Source: Bacilli bacterium
GTDB taxonomy: Bacteria; Bacillota_I; Bacilli_A; RF39; UBA660
Assembly: GCA_024683115.1 (NCBI GenBank)
Contig: JAIKYM010000100.1
Coordinates: 1 to 5,664 of the forward strand
Direction of reading: 5' to 3'
Length of the DNA: 5,664 bases
Shown here: positions 1 through 4,613 of the stretch, piece by piece
How positions within the stretch are numbered: position 1 is the stretch's first letter
Layout: each line of letters opens with the position of its first letter
Notes under the pieces: generated by a model
The model's database searches: none
Seen by the model: the letters and a program-made list of their open reading frames with translations, nothing else
Told to the model about the DNA's origin: nothing
Position numbers and translations under genes: made by a program

Positions 1-379
1 TTCTTCATATGATGAAAAAGATGTTACTTTTGATTTTTCGGATGCCGTAGTGAAAAAAGATTTTAATAAAGCTTTCGAACTATTAGATATATTATTAGCT
101 AAAGATACTGATTTAAATGGACTAGTTGGATTACTTGCTGGTAATTATACAACTATGTATTTAATAAAAGATGCAGTTAATTCAGGTTTATCAGATGAAG
201 CAATAGAACAAGTTACAGGTTTTAAAAGTGGAAGAATATATATTAATAAAAAACTTGGTAGAATATATACTCTTGAAGAACTACAAGATATTATTGTTAA
301 CTTATCTATAGTTGATAAAAAAATAAAAACTGGAAGTAATCCAGTTTATGTATTCAAAGAATTCTTACTTAATATTTAA
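1..379 (+). CDS. holA: DNA polymerase III subunit delta, C-terminal part (5' truncated by window)
   Basis: This is the last 125 codons of a gene that is open to the left edge. A GTG at position 50 could be mistaken for a start, but the same frame reads on upstream to base 2 with family-like sequence (FDFSDAV), so the gene is partial, not short. Delta is the clamp-loader subunit that opens the beta sliding clamp; the full protein is normally about 330-340 residues, so this is roughly the C-terminal third, the helical collar domain. Recognisable pieces are the helix AFELLDILL, the LLAGNYTTMYLIKDA segment matching the usual LLA.QfR.ly.vK pattern, GLSDEAIEQVTGF, and the closing DKKIKTGSNPVYVFKEFLL matching the family's D..iKtG ending. 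The stop TAA (377-379) lies inside a terminator hairpin and overlaps the end of convergent rnhC by 15 nt. The assignment rests on motif recognition; no N-terminal ATP-fold part is visible here. Confidence 0.88.
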   Translation, partial: SSYDEKDVTFDFSDAVVKKDFNKAFELLDILLAKDTDLNGLVGLLAGNYTTMYLIKDAVNSGLSDEAIEQVTGFKSGRIYINKKLGRIYTLEELQDIIVNLSIVDKKIKTGSNPVYVFKEFLLNI

Positions 380-394
380 GGATTCTTTTATTTT
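356..394 (+). terminator. Intrinsic terminator covering the holA and rnhC stop codons
   Basis: Bases 356-367 (AAAGAATTCTTA) pair with 377-388 in a continuous 12-bp stem including one G-U pair (363/381), with a 9-nt loop (368-376). It is followed on the + strand by TTTTATTTT (386-394). The stem contains the rnhC stop (365-367, minus strand) and the holA stop (377-379). The U-tract favours termination of holA on the + strand; in the opposite direction only TTT at the end of the stem is available, so termination of rnhC would be weaker. The stem is A+T-rich and so only moderately stable. Confidence 0.6.
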
Positions 395-1321
395 GTCTGT
401 GTTTTTAAAGTTTAACTTAGCAATATCATTTAATTTATTTATTCCGTATTTTTGTACTATCTTGCAACCAAATTTATCCACGCCGTCTCCAGCACCAAGT
501 GGAACTAACTCATCTAGTTCTTGATTAAGTTTCTTCATTTCTTTTAAGAATATATATCTTGAAATAATAGATGAAGCAGCAACCGATAAACATTTATCTT
601 CTGCATGAGTAGTGAATGTTATATTTGTTACTTTAGCAGGAACATTATTAATATGTTCATAGTATTTATCTGGTGGACAGAATTGATCTACTACTATCTT
701 TTGATATGGTAGATTTTTTTGTTTTAATTGATATAAAGCTTTATTATGTAATATTGCTTTAATTTTATTCATATTTGTTATACCAAATTTATTATAATCT
801 TTAGGAGTAAAAGTAAATGTTACATGTGGAACGTTTTGTATTACTTCAGGTGCAATAGAAATAATTTTCTCATCAGTTAATTTCTTTGAATCTCTAACAC
901 CTAGATTGTTTAATAACATTTGACTCTTTTTATCTACAAAAGATGCTGTAACAACTATAGGACCAAAGTAATCACCTGTACCAACTTCATCTGATCCCAT
1001 TGTGTCATATACATTGTAATTTGTATGATCTTCTTTATTCTCTTTTTCTTCCTTTTTCTTTTCTTTATCTTTTAATTCTTTATTTACATCTCTTTTATTT
1101 AGTATTCTTTCTTGTTCAGTCCAATATGAAGCCTCAATATCAGCTCCTATACCTTGAAACATTAATTTACCTGATTCATATAAAGTTATAGTACAATCAT
1201 AATCTCTTACTTGAAATACTGAGTAAGGTGGATTATTTTCAATAGTTCTATCTTTATAAAAATCTATTACTTCATCTTTTAAATTATCAGAAATTTTGAA
1301 TACTATAGTTTGCCCCTTCAT
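365..1321 (-). CDS. rnhC: Ribonuclease HIII
   Basis: This 318-residue protein is predicted to cleave the RNA strand of RNA/DNA hybrids (R-loops, primers) in the cytoplasm. Residues 1-68 fit the TBP-like N-terminal substrate-binding domain of RNase HIII, including the conserved CTITLYESGKLMFQG stretch (43-57). Residues 69-106 are a charged linker, very rich in Lys and Glu (about 80-98). The catalytic RNase H-fold domain follows: GSDEVGTGDYFGP at 109-121 gives D111 and E112, RDSKKLTD lies at 143-150, VDQF at 211-214 gives D212, and HAEDKCLSVAASSIISRY at 239-256 gives E241. This completes the DEDE set of the family. A GTG 9 nt upstream (1328-1330) keeps the frame open, but it sits inside the AGGTGA ribosome site (1332-1327), so the ATG at 1321 is the start. 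The gene is convergent with holA and divergent from cvpA, as rnhC is from the zapA-cvpA operon in Bacillus. The assignment is secure. Confidence 0.96.
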   Translation of the reverse strand: MKGQTIVFKISDNLKDEVIDFYKDRTIENNPPYSVFQVRDYDCTITLYESGKLMFQGIGADIEASYWTEQERILNKRDVNKELKDKEKKKEEKENKEDHTNYNVYDTMGSDEVGTGDYFGPIVVTASFVDKKSQMLLNNLGVRDSKKLTDEKIISIAPEVIQNVPHVTFTFTPKDYNKFGITNMNKIKAILHNKALYQLKQKNLPYQKIVVDQFCPPDKYYEHINNVPAKVTNITFTTHAEDKCLSVAASSIISRYIFLKEMKKLNQELDELVPLGAGDGVDKFGCKIVQKYGINKLNDIAKLNFKNTDKIKESLNIK

Positions 1322-1326
1322 ATAAA

Positions 1327-1332
1327 TCACCT
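1327..1332 (-). promoter_or_regulatory. rnhC ribosome binding site
   Basis: AGGTGA on the minus strand lies 5 nt before the ATG at 1321. It decides the start: the alternative in-frame GTG (1330-1328) is part of this site and has no ribosome site of its own. Confidence 0.75.
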
Positions 1333-1338
1333 ATGTTA

Positions 1339-1347
1339 ATAATACCA
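1339..1347 (-). promoter_or_regulatory. Possible extended -10 promoter element for rnhC
   Basis: On the minus strand TGG-TATTAT (1347-1339) fits an extended -10 (TGN followed by a five-of-six match to TATAAT). It lies 6 nt before the AGGTGA site, the same spacing as at cvpA and one less than at ireB. No good -35 is present at 17 nt. An alternative is TTGTAA (1388-1383) with TATAAA (1367-1362), whose 15-nt spacer is short. Either is plausible; sequence alone does not choose. Confidence 0.35.
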
Positions 1348-1354
1348 TAAAATA

Positions 1355-1383
1355 TTGTATTTTTATATACATTTATATATAAT
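1355..1383 (+). promoter_or_regulatory. Sigma-A-type promoter for cvpA-trx
   Basis: TTGTAT (1355-1360, four of six to TTGACA) is followed by a 17-nt spacer and a perfect TATAAT (1378-1383). Transcription would begin near 1390, at or next to the AGGAG ribosome site, giving a leader of only about 13 nt before the ATG at 1403. The same stretch carries an imperfect inverted repeat (ATTGTA 1354-1359 / TACAAT 1384-1389) that places a -35-like TTGTAA on the other strand, so divergent promoters could overlap here. Confidence 0.6.
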
Positions 1384-1389
1384 TACAAT

Positions 1390-1394
1390 AGGAG
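1390..1394 (+). promoter_or_regulatory. cvpA ribosome binding site
   Basis: AGGAG lies 8 nt before the ATG at 1403 and fixes this as the start. The frame is open back to a TTG at 1355, but that codon is the -35 hexamer of the promoter and would add 16 residues with no ribosome site. Confidence 0.85.
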
Positions 1395-1402
1395 TTGATA
1401 GT

Positions 1403-2164
1403 ATGGAATTAATGATAGATGCGCTTCTTGTTGTAATTGTAGTTATTGGTGCTTTGAGAGGTTGGAGATATGGTGGAATATCTGCTGCAGTTAGTTTAAT
1501 ATGTACTATTTTAGTATTCATTGCTGCATATTATATTAAGAATCCTGTTGCATCATTTTTATTTGAAAAAATGCCATTCTTTAAGTTTGGTGGAATGTTT
1601 GAAGGTATAAGTTCTTTAAATATTTTGTTATATGAAGCAATAGCTTATTTATTATGTGTAGTAGTGTTATTAATAATACTTGCTATGATTGCTAAGATTA
1701 CACATATCTTAGATAAACTTGTAAATTTAACAATTATTTTAGCTTTACCTAGTAAAATCTTAGGATTAGTTTTAGGGGCTATTCAATATTATATTGTTGT
1801 ATATTTTATTGTATTTATCTTATTACAAATACCATTTACCAATAAGTATATGAATGATTCTGAATTAATACATGGAGTAGTTGATAATACACCATTATTA
1901 TCACAAGTAACTAATGAACTATATTCAACTTATACTGAAGTATATTCTGTATGTGTTAATCATCAAAGTGATACAGATAAAGAAGCAGTTGATTATATTG
2001 CATTAGATACTTTAATGAAACATGAAATTGTTACATCAGATAGTGTAAGAGTATTAAAAGAACAAAATAAGATTAATATTAAAAATGTAGATGAATTAAT
2101 AGCTAAATACGAAAAAAAAGATGGACAATCAAATGAAACAACAACCACTAAATCAAGTAATTAA
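1403..2164 (+). CDS. cvpA: CvpA family membrane protein
   Basis: This 253-residue protein is an integral membrane protein of the CvpA (colicin V production) family; the molecular activity of Firmicutes members (YshB-like) is not established. Hydrophobic segments are at about 3-18, 25-44, 74-97 and 117-142, four predicted membrane spans. The family landmarks are the opening MELMIDALLVVIVVIGALRG followed by WRYGG, i.e. D..l......G..rG...G, and the SKILGLVLGAIQYYIVV segment (117-133), i.e. lPs..lG...G...g. After the last span comes a hydrophilic tail of about 105 residues, ending in a Thr/Ser-rich stretch (NETTTTKSSN) that is probably unstructured. That tail is shaped by a 44-nt overlap with the start of the thioredoxin gene, which reads the same bases in the +1 frame. 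In Bacillus, cvpA follows zapA and precedes polX and mutS2; none of these is here. An A8 run at 2112-2119 lies just before the overlap. Confidence 0.87.
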   Translation: MELMIDALLVVIVVIGALRGWRYGGISAAVSLICTILVFIAAYYIKNPVASFLFEKMPFFKFGGMFEGISSLNILLYEAIAYLLCVVVLLIILAMIAKITHILDKLVNLTIILALPSKILGLVLGAIQYYIVVYFIVFILLQIPFTNKYMNDSELIHGVVDNTPLLSQVTNELYSTYTEVYSVCVNHQSDTDKEAVDYIALDTLMKHEIVTSDSVRVLKEQNKINIKNVDELIAKYEKKDGQSNETTTTKSSN

Positions 2165-2438
2165 TTATAATGGTGAACCTTATTATGATCTTATAACTCA
2201 TGAAAAAGATATAGTTCATTTCTATTCTAATTCATGTGGACCTTGTAAGATGATAGATGAAATCTTAATAGATTATCCAAATGTTATTAGGGTAAATGTG
2301 GACGAATATTTGGAATTAGTTGATAATCTAAATATTAAATGTGTTCCGACTATATATATTTATAAAGAAGGTTCATTAACTGATAAAATAGAAGGTTATA
2401 AAAACAAAGAATTATTAATTAATTTATTAAATAAGTAA
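2121..2438 (+). CDS. Thioredoxin-like protein (CGPC active site)
   Basis: This 105-residue cytoplasmic thioredoxin-fold protein is probably a dithiol reductase. The active site is FYSNSCGPCKM, with C39-G-P-C42; the cis-proline is P76 in CVPT (74-77), followed by the beta strand IYIYKEG (78-84), a glycine at 92 (EGY) and a short C-terminal helix. Length matches small thioredoxins. Differences from classical TrxA are clear: the buried Asp normally two residues before the aromatic (VDFWA) is H33 (VHFYS), and both active-site tryptophans are replaced (Y35, S38). It may therefore be a YtpP-like or specialised thioredoxin rather than the main one. The first 15 or so residues (Asn/Gln-rich) overlap the cvpA tail and precede the fold. 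ATG 2121 and ATG 2133 are both possible starts; neither has a good ribosome site, suggesting translational coupling to cvpA. An intrinsic terminator begins within its last codons. Confidence 0.85.
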   Translation: MDNQMKQQPLNQVINYNGEPYYDLITHEKDIVHFYSNSCGPCKMIDEILIDYPNVIRVNVDEYLELVDNLNIKCVPTIYIYKEGSLTDKIEGYKNKELLINLLNK

Positions 2439-2464
2439 GGTATAGTATTATCTTACTTTTTATT
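2433..2464 (+). terminator. Intrinsic terminator of the cvpA-trx unit
   Basis: AAGTAAG (2433-2439) pairs with CTTACTT (2452-2458). The stem extends inward by G-U, T-A and A-T pairs to 10 bp, with a 6-nt loop (2443-2448), and is followed by TTTTTATT (2457-2464). The thioredoxin stop codon (2436-2438) lies in the left arm. Stem and U-tract together are a convincing Rho-independent terminator, separating this unit from the ireB operon. Confidence 0.78.
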
Positions 2465-2471
2465 ATATAAT
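2443..2471 (+). promoter_or_regulatory. Candidate promoter for the ireB operon
   Basis: A perfect TATAAT (2466-2471) lies 17 nt after TAGTAT (2443-2448), a weak three-of-six match to the -35. The -35-like hexamer coincides with the loop of the preceding terminator. The start of transcription would be near 2478, immediately at the AGGAG site. The run TATATAAT-AA-ACAATAGGAGT closely repeats the one before cvpA (TATATAAT-T-ACAATAGGAGT). Confidence 0.5.
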
Positions 2472-2478
2472 AAACAAT

Positions 2479-2483
2479 AGGAG
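2479..2483 (+). promoter_or_regulatory. ireB ribosome binding site
   Basis: AGGAG lies 10 nt before the ATG at 2494; a GTGG repeat continues towards the start codon. It supports this start and, with the upstream TATAAT only 7 nt away, implies a leader of about 16 nt. Confidence 0.75.
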
Positions 2484-2493
2484 TGGTGGCAAA

Positions 2494-2736
2494 ATGGATA
2501 GTACAACTTTATTTGATATAACTGATATAAATGACGCATTAGTTGATTCTATTCTTGATGATGTTTGTTCAGCACTTTTAGAAAAAGGATATAATCCTGT
2601 TAATCAAATAGTTGGTTATCTTATTACAAATGATGAGACTTATATAACAAATTATAAGAATGCACGCAATCAACTATTATCTATTGATAGGGCAAAAATC
2701 TTAGAAACTATAGTAAGGAGATATTTGAGTAATTAA
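2494..2736 (+). CDS. ireB: IreB family regulatory phosphoprotein (UPF0297/DUF965; ReoM/YrzL)
   Basis: This 80-residue protein is the small substrate of the PASTA-type Ser/Thr kinase (IreK/PrkA/PrkC). In Enterococcus IreB affects cephalosporin resistance, and in Listeria the homologue ReoM controls ClpCP-dependent turnover of MurA, hence peptidoglycan precursor synthesis. The family signature is plain: EKGYNPVNQIVGYLITND (30-47), followed by ITNYKNARN and a C-terminal helix with RAKILETIVRRYL (66-78). Thr residues at positions 4 and 5 sit in the flexible N-terminus where the kinase targets of known homologues lie; their phosphorylation here is inference. Length is slightly below the usual 85-90. 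It is the first gene of the operon, and its stop overlaps the ruvX start by one base (TAATG). The position directly before ruvX is the same as in Bacillus and many other Firmicutes. Confidence 0.95.
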   Translation: MDSTTLFDITDINDALVDSILDDVCSALLEKGYNPVNQIVGYLITNDETYITNYKNARNQLLSIDRAKILETIVRRYLSN

Positions 2737-3152
2737 TGAAATGTTTAGGTATGGATTTAGGAACTAAAACATTAGGTTTAGCTACATCTGATAAACTAGG
2801 AATAATATCTAGTCCATATAAAGTATTAAGATATGAAGATACTGATGCTTTAGTAGATGAAGTTATATCTATTATTAATGAATTAAAAATAGATACTTTA
2901 GTTTTAGGATATCCTAAGAATATGAATAATTCACTTGGTGATGCTGTAGAAAGAACAATGAACTTTAAAGAAAAGTTAGAGGCTAAAATCGATATGAAGA
3001 TTAATTTAGTTGATGAAAGGCTATCTACTGTTGAAGCAGAGAATTATTTAATTAATGAAGATATGAGAAGAGAAGATAGAAAGAAAATAATAGATGCAGT
3101 TGCTGCTTCAATTATATTAGATACTTATCTTAGAATGAATAAAGGAGAATAA
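2736..3152 (+). CDS. ruvX: Holliday junction resolvase-like protein YqgF/RuvX
   Basis: This 138-residue member of the YqgF/RuvX RNase H-like family is a predicted nuclease; E. coli YqgF is essential and has been linked to Holliday-junction resolution and to 16S rRNA 5' processing, so the true substrate in Firmicutes (YrrK) remains uncertain. The acidic site is complete: D7 in GMDLGTKTLGLATSD (5-19), E94 in LVDERLST (91-98) and D120 in IDAVAASIIL (119-128). The LVLGYPKNMNNS segment (55-66) matches the family's vvGlPlnmdG. The ATG shares one base with the ireB stop. The nearest ribosome site, AAGGAG (2715-2720), is 15 nt away, longer than ideal, so re-initiation by ribosomes finishing ireB is likely. 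An in-frame stop (2730-2732) just upstream rules out an earlier start. DUF1292 follows after 2 nt. Confidence 0.94.
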   Translation: MKCLGMDLGTKTLGLATSDKLGIISSPYKVLRYEDTDALVDEVISIINELKIDTLVLGYPKNMNNSLGDAVERTMNFKEKLEAKIDMKINLVDERLSTVEAENYLINEDMRREDRKKIIDAVAASIILDTYLRMNKGE

Positions 3153-3154
3153 AA

Positions 3155-3457
3155 ATGGATGTTGAAATAATTAAAGAAAATGAAGAAAGATTAGTAATTA
3201 AAGATCATGAAGGTAATGTTCATGAATGTGAAAAGTTATTTACTTTTGATTCTGATGAAACTAAATTAAGCTATATTTGTTATACAGATAGAACTAAAGA
3301 TGAACAAGGAAATGTTATTGTATATGCAGGTACTTATGATAGCACCGGAGAAAGTAACTTAATTAAACCAATTAAAACTGATAAAGAATGGGGTATTATT
3401 TCTGAAACTTTAGAAAGCTTAGTAAAGAATGCTAAGGAGGAAGATAAAGATGAATAA
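3155..3457 (+). CDS. DUF1292 family protein (YrzB-like), function unknown
   Basis: This is a 100-residue acidic cytoplasmic protein with no signal peptide or membrane segment. It matches the DUF1292/YrzB family by its position between ruvX and mltG, its size (family about 85-110) and the central beta-rich pattern LFTFDSDETKLSYICYTD (28-45) followed by GNVIVYAGTYD (52-62), then a Trp-containing segment (KEWGIISETLESL) and an acidic tail (KEEDKDE). The function is not known for any member, although co-conservation with ireB and ruvX is very wide in Firmicutes. The ribosome site AAAGGAG (3141-3147) is 7 nt before the ATG. The last 8 nt overlap mltG, and the mltG ribosome site lies inside this gene, so the two are probably translationally coupled. 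Confidence 0.85.
   Translation: MDVEIIKENEERLVIKDHEGNVHECEKLFTFDSDETKLSYICYTDRTKDEQGNVIVYAGTYDSTGESNLIKPIKTDKEWGIISETLESLVKNAKEEDKDE
3434..3440 (+). promoter_or_regulatory. mltG ribosome binding site
   Basis: AAGGAGG is a near-complete anti-16S match 9 nt before the ATG at 3450, located inside the DUF1292 coding region. An in-frame ATG at 3429 lies upstream of this site and would read it as codons (Leu-Arg-Arg), so 3450 is preferred. This is the strongest ribosome site in the window. Confidence 0.85.
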
Positions 3458-4598
3458 TAGTGAAGGAAAAACATTTATAGAAAAATTACCTTCTAATAGT
3501 TCTATTGAAAAAGTTTTAAAAAGAATAGTTTTAGTAGTATTTATTATAGGTGTATTTGCCCTTATCGTATTTGGTATAGCTTTATCATCTGCTATTATGC
3601 CAATGGATGTAAACGATCATACTGAAATTGAATTTAAAGTTGAATCAGGATGGGGAACATCAAAAGTTGTAGAAAAACTAGCTGAACAAAAGATTATTAA
3701 AAATGCTACGTTAGTTAAAGTATATCTTAAAATTAGACCTAGAGATGGCATTAAAGAAGGTACTTATGTATTAATGAAATCAATGAGTGTTGATGAAATA
3801 CTTAAGAAATTATCTTCTAATGAATCTATTGAAAATGAAACTATTGATATTAGATTTATTGAAGGTAAGAGATTAACTGATTATTTAAAACAATTATCTA
3901 ATATTTTAGATGAAGAATATGACGATGTATTAGCTGTTACTAGAGATAAAGAATTCCTTGGAGAATTAATAAATGATTTCTGGTTTATAGATAAATCTAT
4001 TCTAGATAATAATGTTATGTATCCACTTGAAGGATATATATTTCCAGATACATATAACATAAGAAAAAACTCTACTACTAAAGAAGCTATAAGAGTATTT
4101 ATAACTGAATTAGGTAAAAAATTAGAACCATATAAGGAAGATATAACAAAGAATAATAAATCAGTTCATTCTTTACTTACACTTGCTAGTATGGTAGAAT
4201 TAGAGGCTGGAAAGGGAACAGTAAGTATAAATGGAGAGGATGTTTCTGAAAGAGCAGCTGTTTCATCTGTATTTACTAATAGATTAGCAATAGGAATGAA
4301 ATTAGGTAGTGATGTAACTACTTTCTATGCTGAACAAAAGACTTTCCAAGAAGGATTAACTCAAGCAGAATTAGATAAATGTAATGCATATAATACTCGA
4401 GGTGCCTGTGTTAAAGGATTACCTGCTGGTCCAATATGTTCACCAAGTTTTCAAGCTATAGAAGCAGCTATTAAACCAGCTGACACTAAGTATTATTATT
4501 TCGTAGCTGATAAAAATGGTAAGTTATATTTTGCCGAGAATGAAACAGGACATCAAAATAACATTAGTTATTTGAAGTCTCATGAATTATGGGGTTAA
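3450..4598 (+). CDS. mltG: Endolytic peptidoglycan transglycosylase MltG
   Basis: This 382-residue membrane-anchored lytic transglycosylase cuts nascent glycan strands and is thought to end their elongation. Residues 1-25 are cytoplasmic, a single membrane anchor spans about 26-50 (IVLVVFIIGVFALIVFGIAL), and the rest lies outside. A LysM-like region covers about 58-120 (FKVESGWGTSKVVEKL, then GIKEGTYVLMKSMSVDEILKKL). The YceG/MltG catalytic domain follows: YPLEGYIFPDTY (191-202), LTLASMVELEAG (243-254) with the catalytic Glu at E250, ERAAVSSVFTNRL (267-279), GMKLGSDVT (282-290), YNTR (314-317), GLPAGPI (323-329) and YYYFVADKNGKLYFAENETGH (348-368). All key motifs are intact. Three cysteines (C311, C320, C330) near the conserved YNTR/GLPAGPI region are unusual for an exported Firmicutes protein. 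In the Bacillus operon this position is yrrL. The gene overlaps DUF1292 by 8 nt, and trmR follows after 15 nt. Confidence 0.96.
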   Translation: MNNSEGKTFIEKLPSNSSIEKVLKRIVLVVFIIGVFALIVFGIALSSAIMPMDVNDHTEIEFKVESGWGTSKVVEKLAEQKIIKNATLVKVYLKIRPRDGIKEGTYVLMKSMSVDEILKKLSSNESIENETIDIRFIEGKRLTDYLKQLSNILDEEYDDVLAVTRDKEFLGELINDFWFIDKSILDNNVMYPLEGYIFPDTYNIRKNSTTKEAIRVFITELGKKLEPYKEDITKNNKSVHSLLTLASMVELEAGKGTVSINGEDVSERAAVSSVFTNRLAIGMKLGSDVTTFYAEQKTFQEGLTQAELDKCNAYNTRGACVKGLPAGPICSPSFQAIEAAIKPADTKYYYFVADKNGKLYFAENETGHQNNISYLKSHELWG

Positions 4599-4613
4599 TG
4601 TGAGGTAATAAAA

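Noticed and set aside
50..379. holA read as a complete 109-residue gene starting at GTG 50
   Set aside because: The frame continues upstream to the window edge with family-like sequence, so this is the 3' end of a longer gene, not a small intact one.
1020..1085. TTCTTT/TCTTTT-rich tract resembling a simple repeat
   Set aside because: It is the coding strand of the Lys/Glu-rich linker of RNase HIII read backwards; the units are irregular and the frame is intact.
1000..1191. 63-codon open frame on the + strand inside rnhC
   Set aside because: It is antisense to the charged linker and catalytic start of RNase HIII; its Leu/Phe-rich translation is what reverse-reading Lys/Glu codons gives, and it has no ribosome site.
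1322..1330. GTG start for rnhC at 1330
   Set aside because: The GTG is part of the AGGTGA ribosome site serving the ATG at 1321.
1355..1402. N-terminal extension of CvpA from TTG 1355
   Set aside because: The TTG is the -35 hexamer of a good promoter and the extension has no ribosome site; AGGAG at 1390 serves the ATG at 1403.
1322..1402. Riboswitch or leader RNA between rnhC and cvpA
   Set aside because: Only 81 nt separate the two starts and both promoters lie inside, leaving leaders too short for a structured regulatory RNA.
3429..3449. N-terminal extension of MltG from ATG 3429
   Set aside because: The strong AAGGAGG site lies downstream of this ATG and is correctly spaced for ATG 3450.
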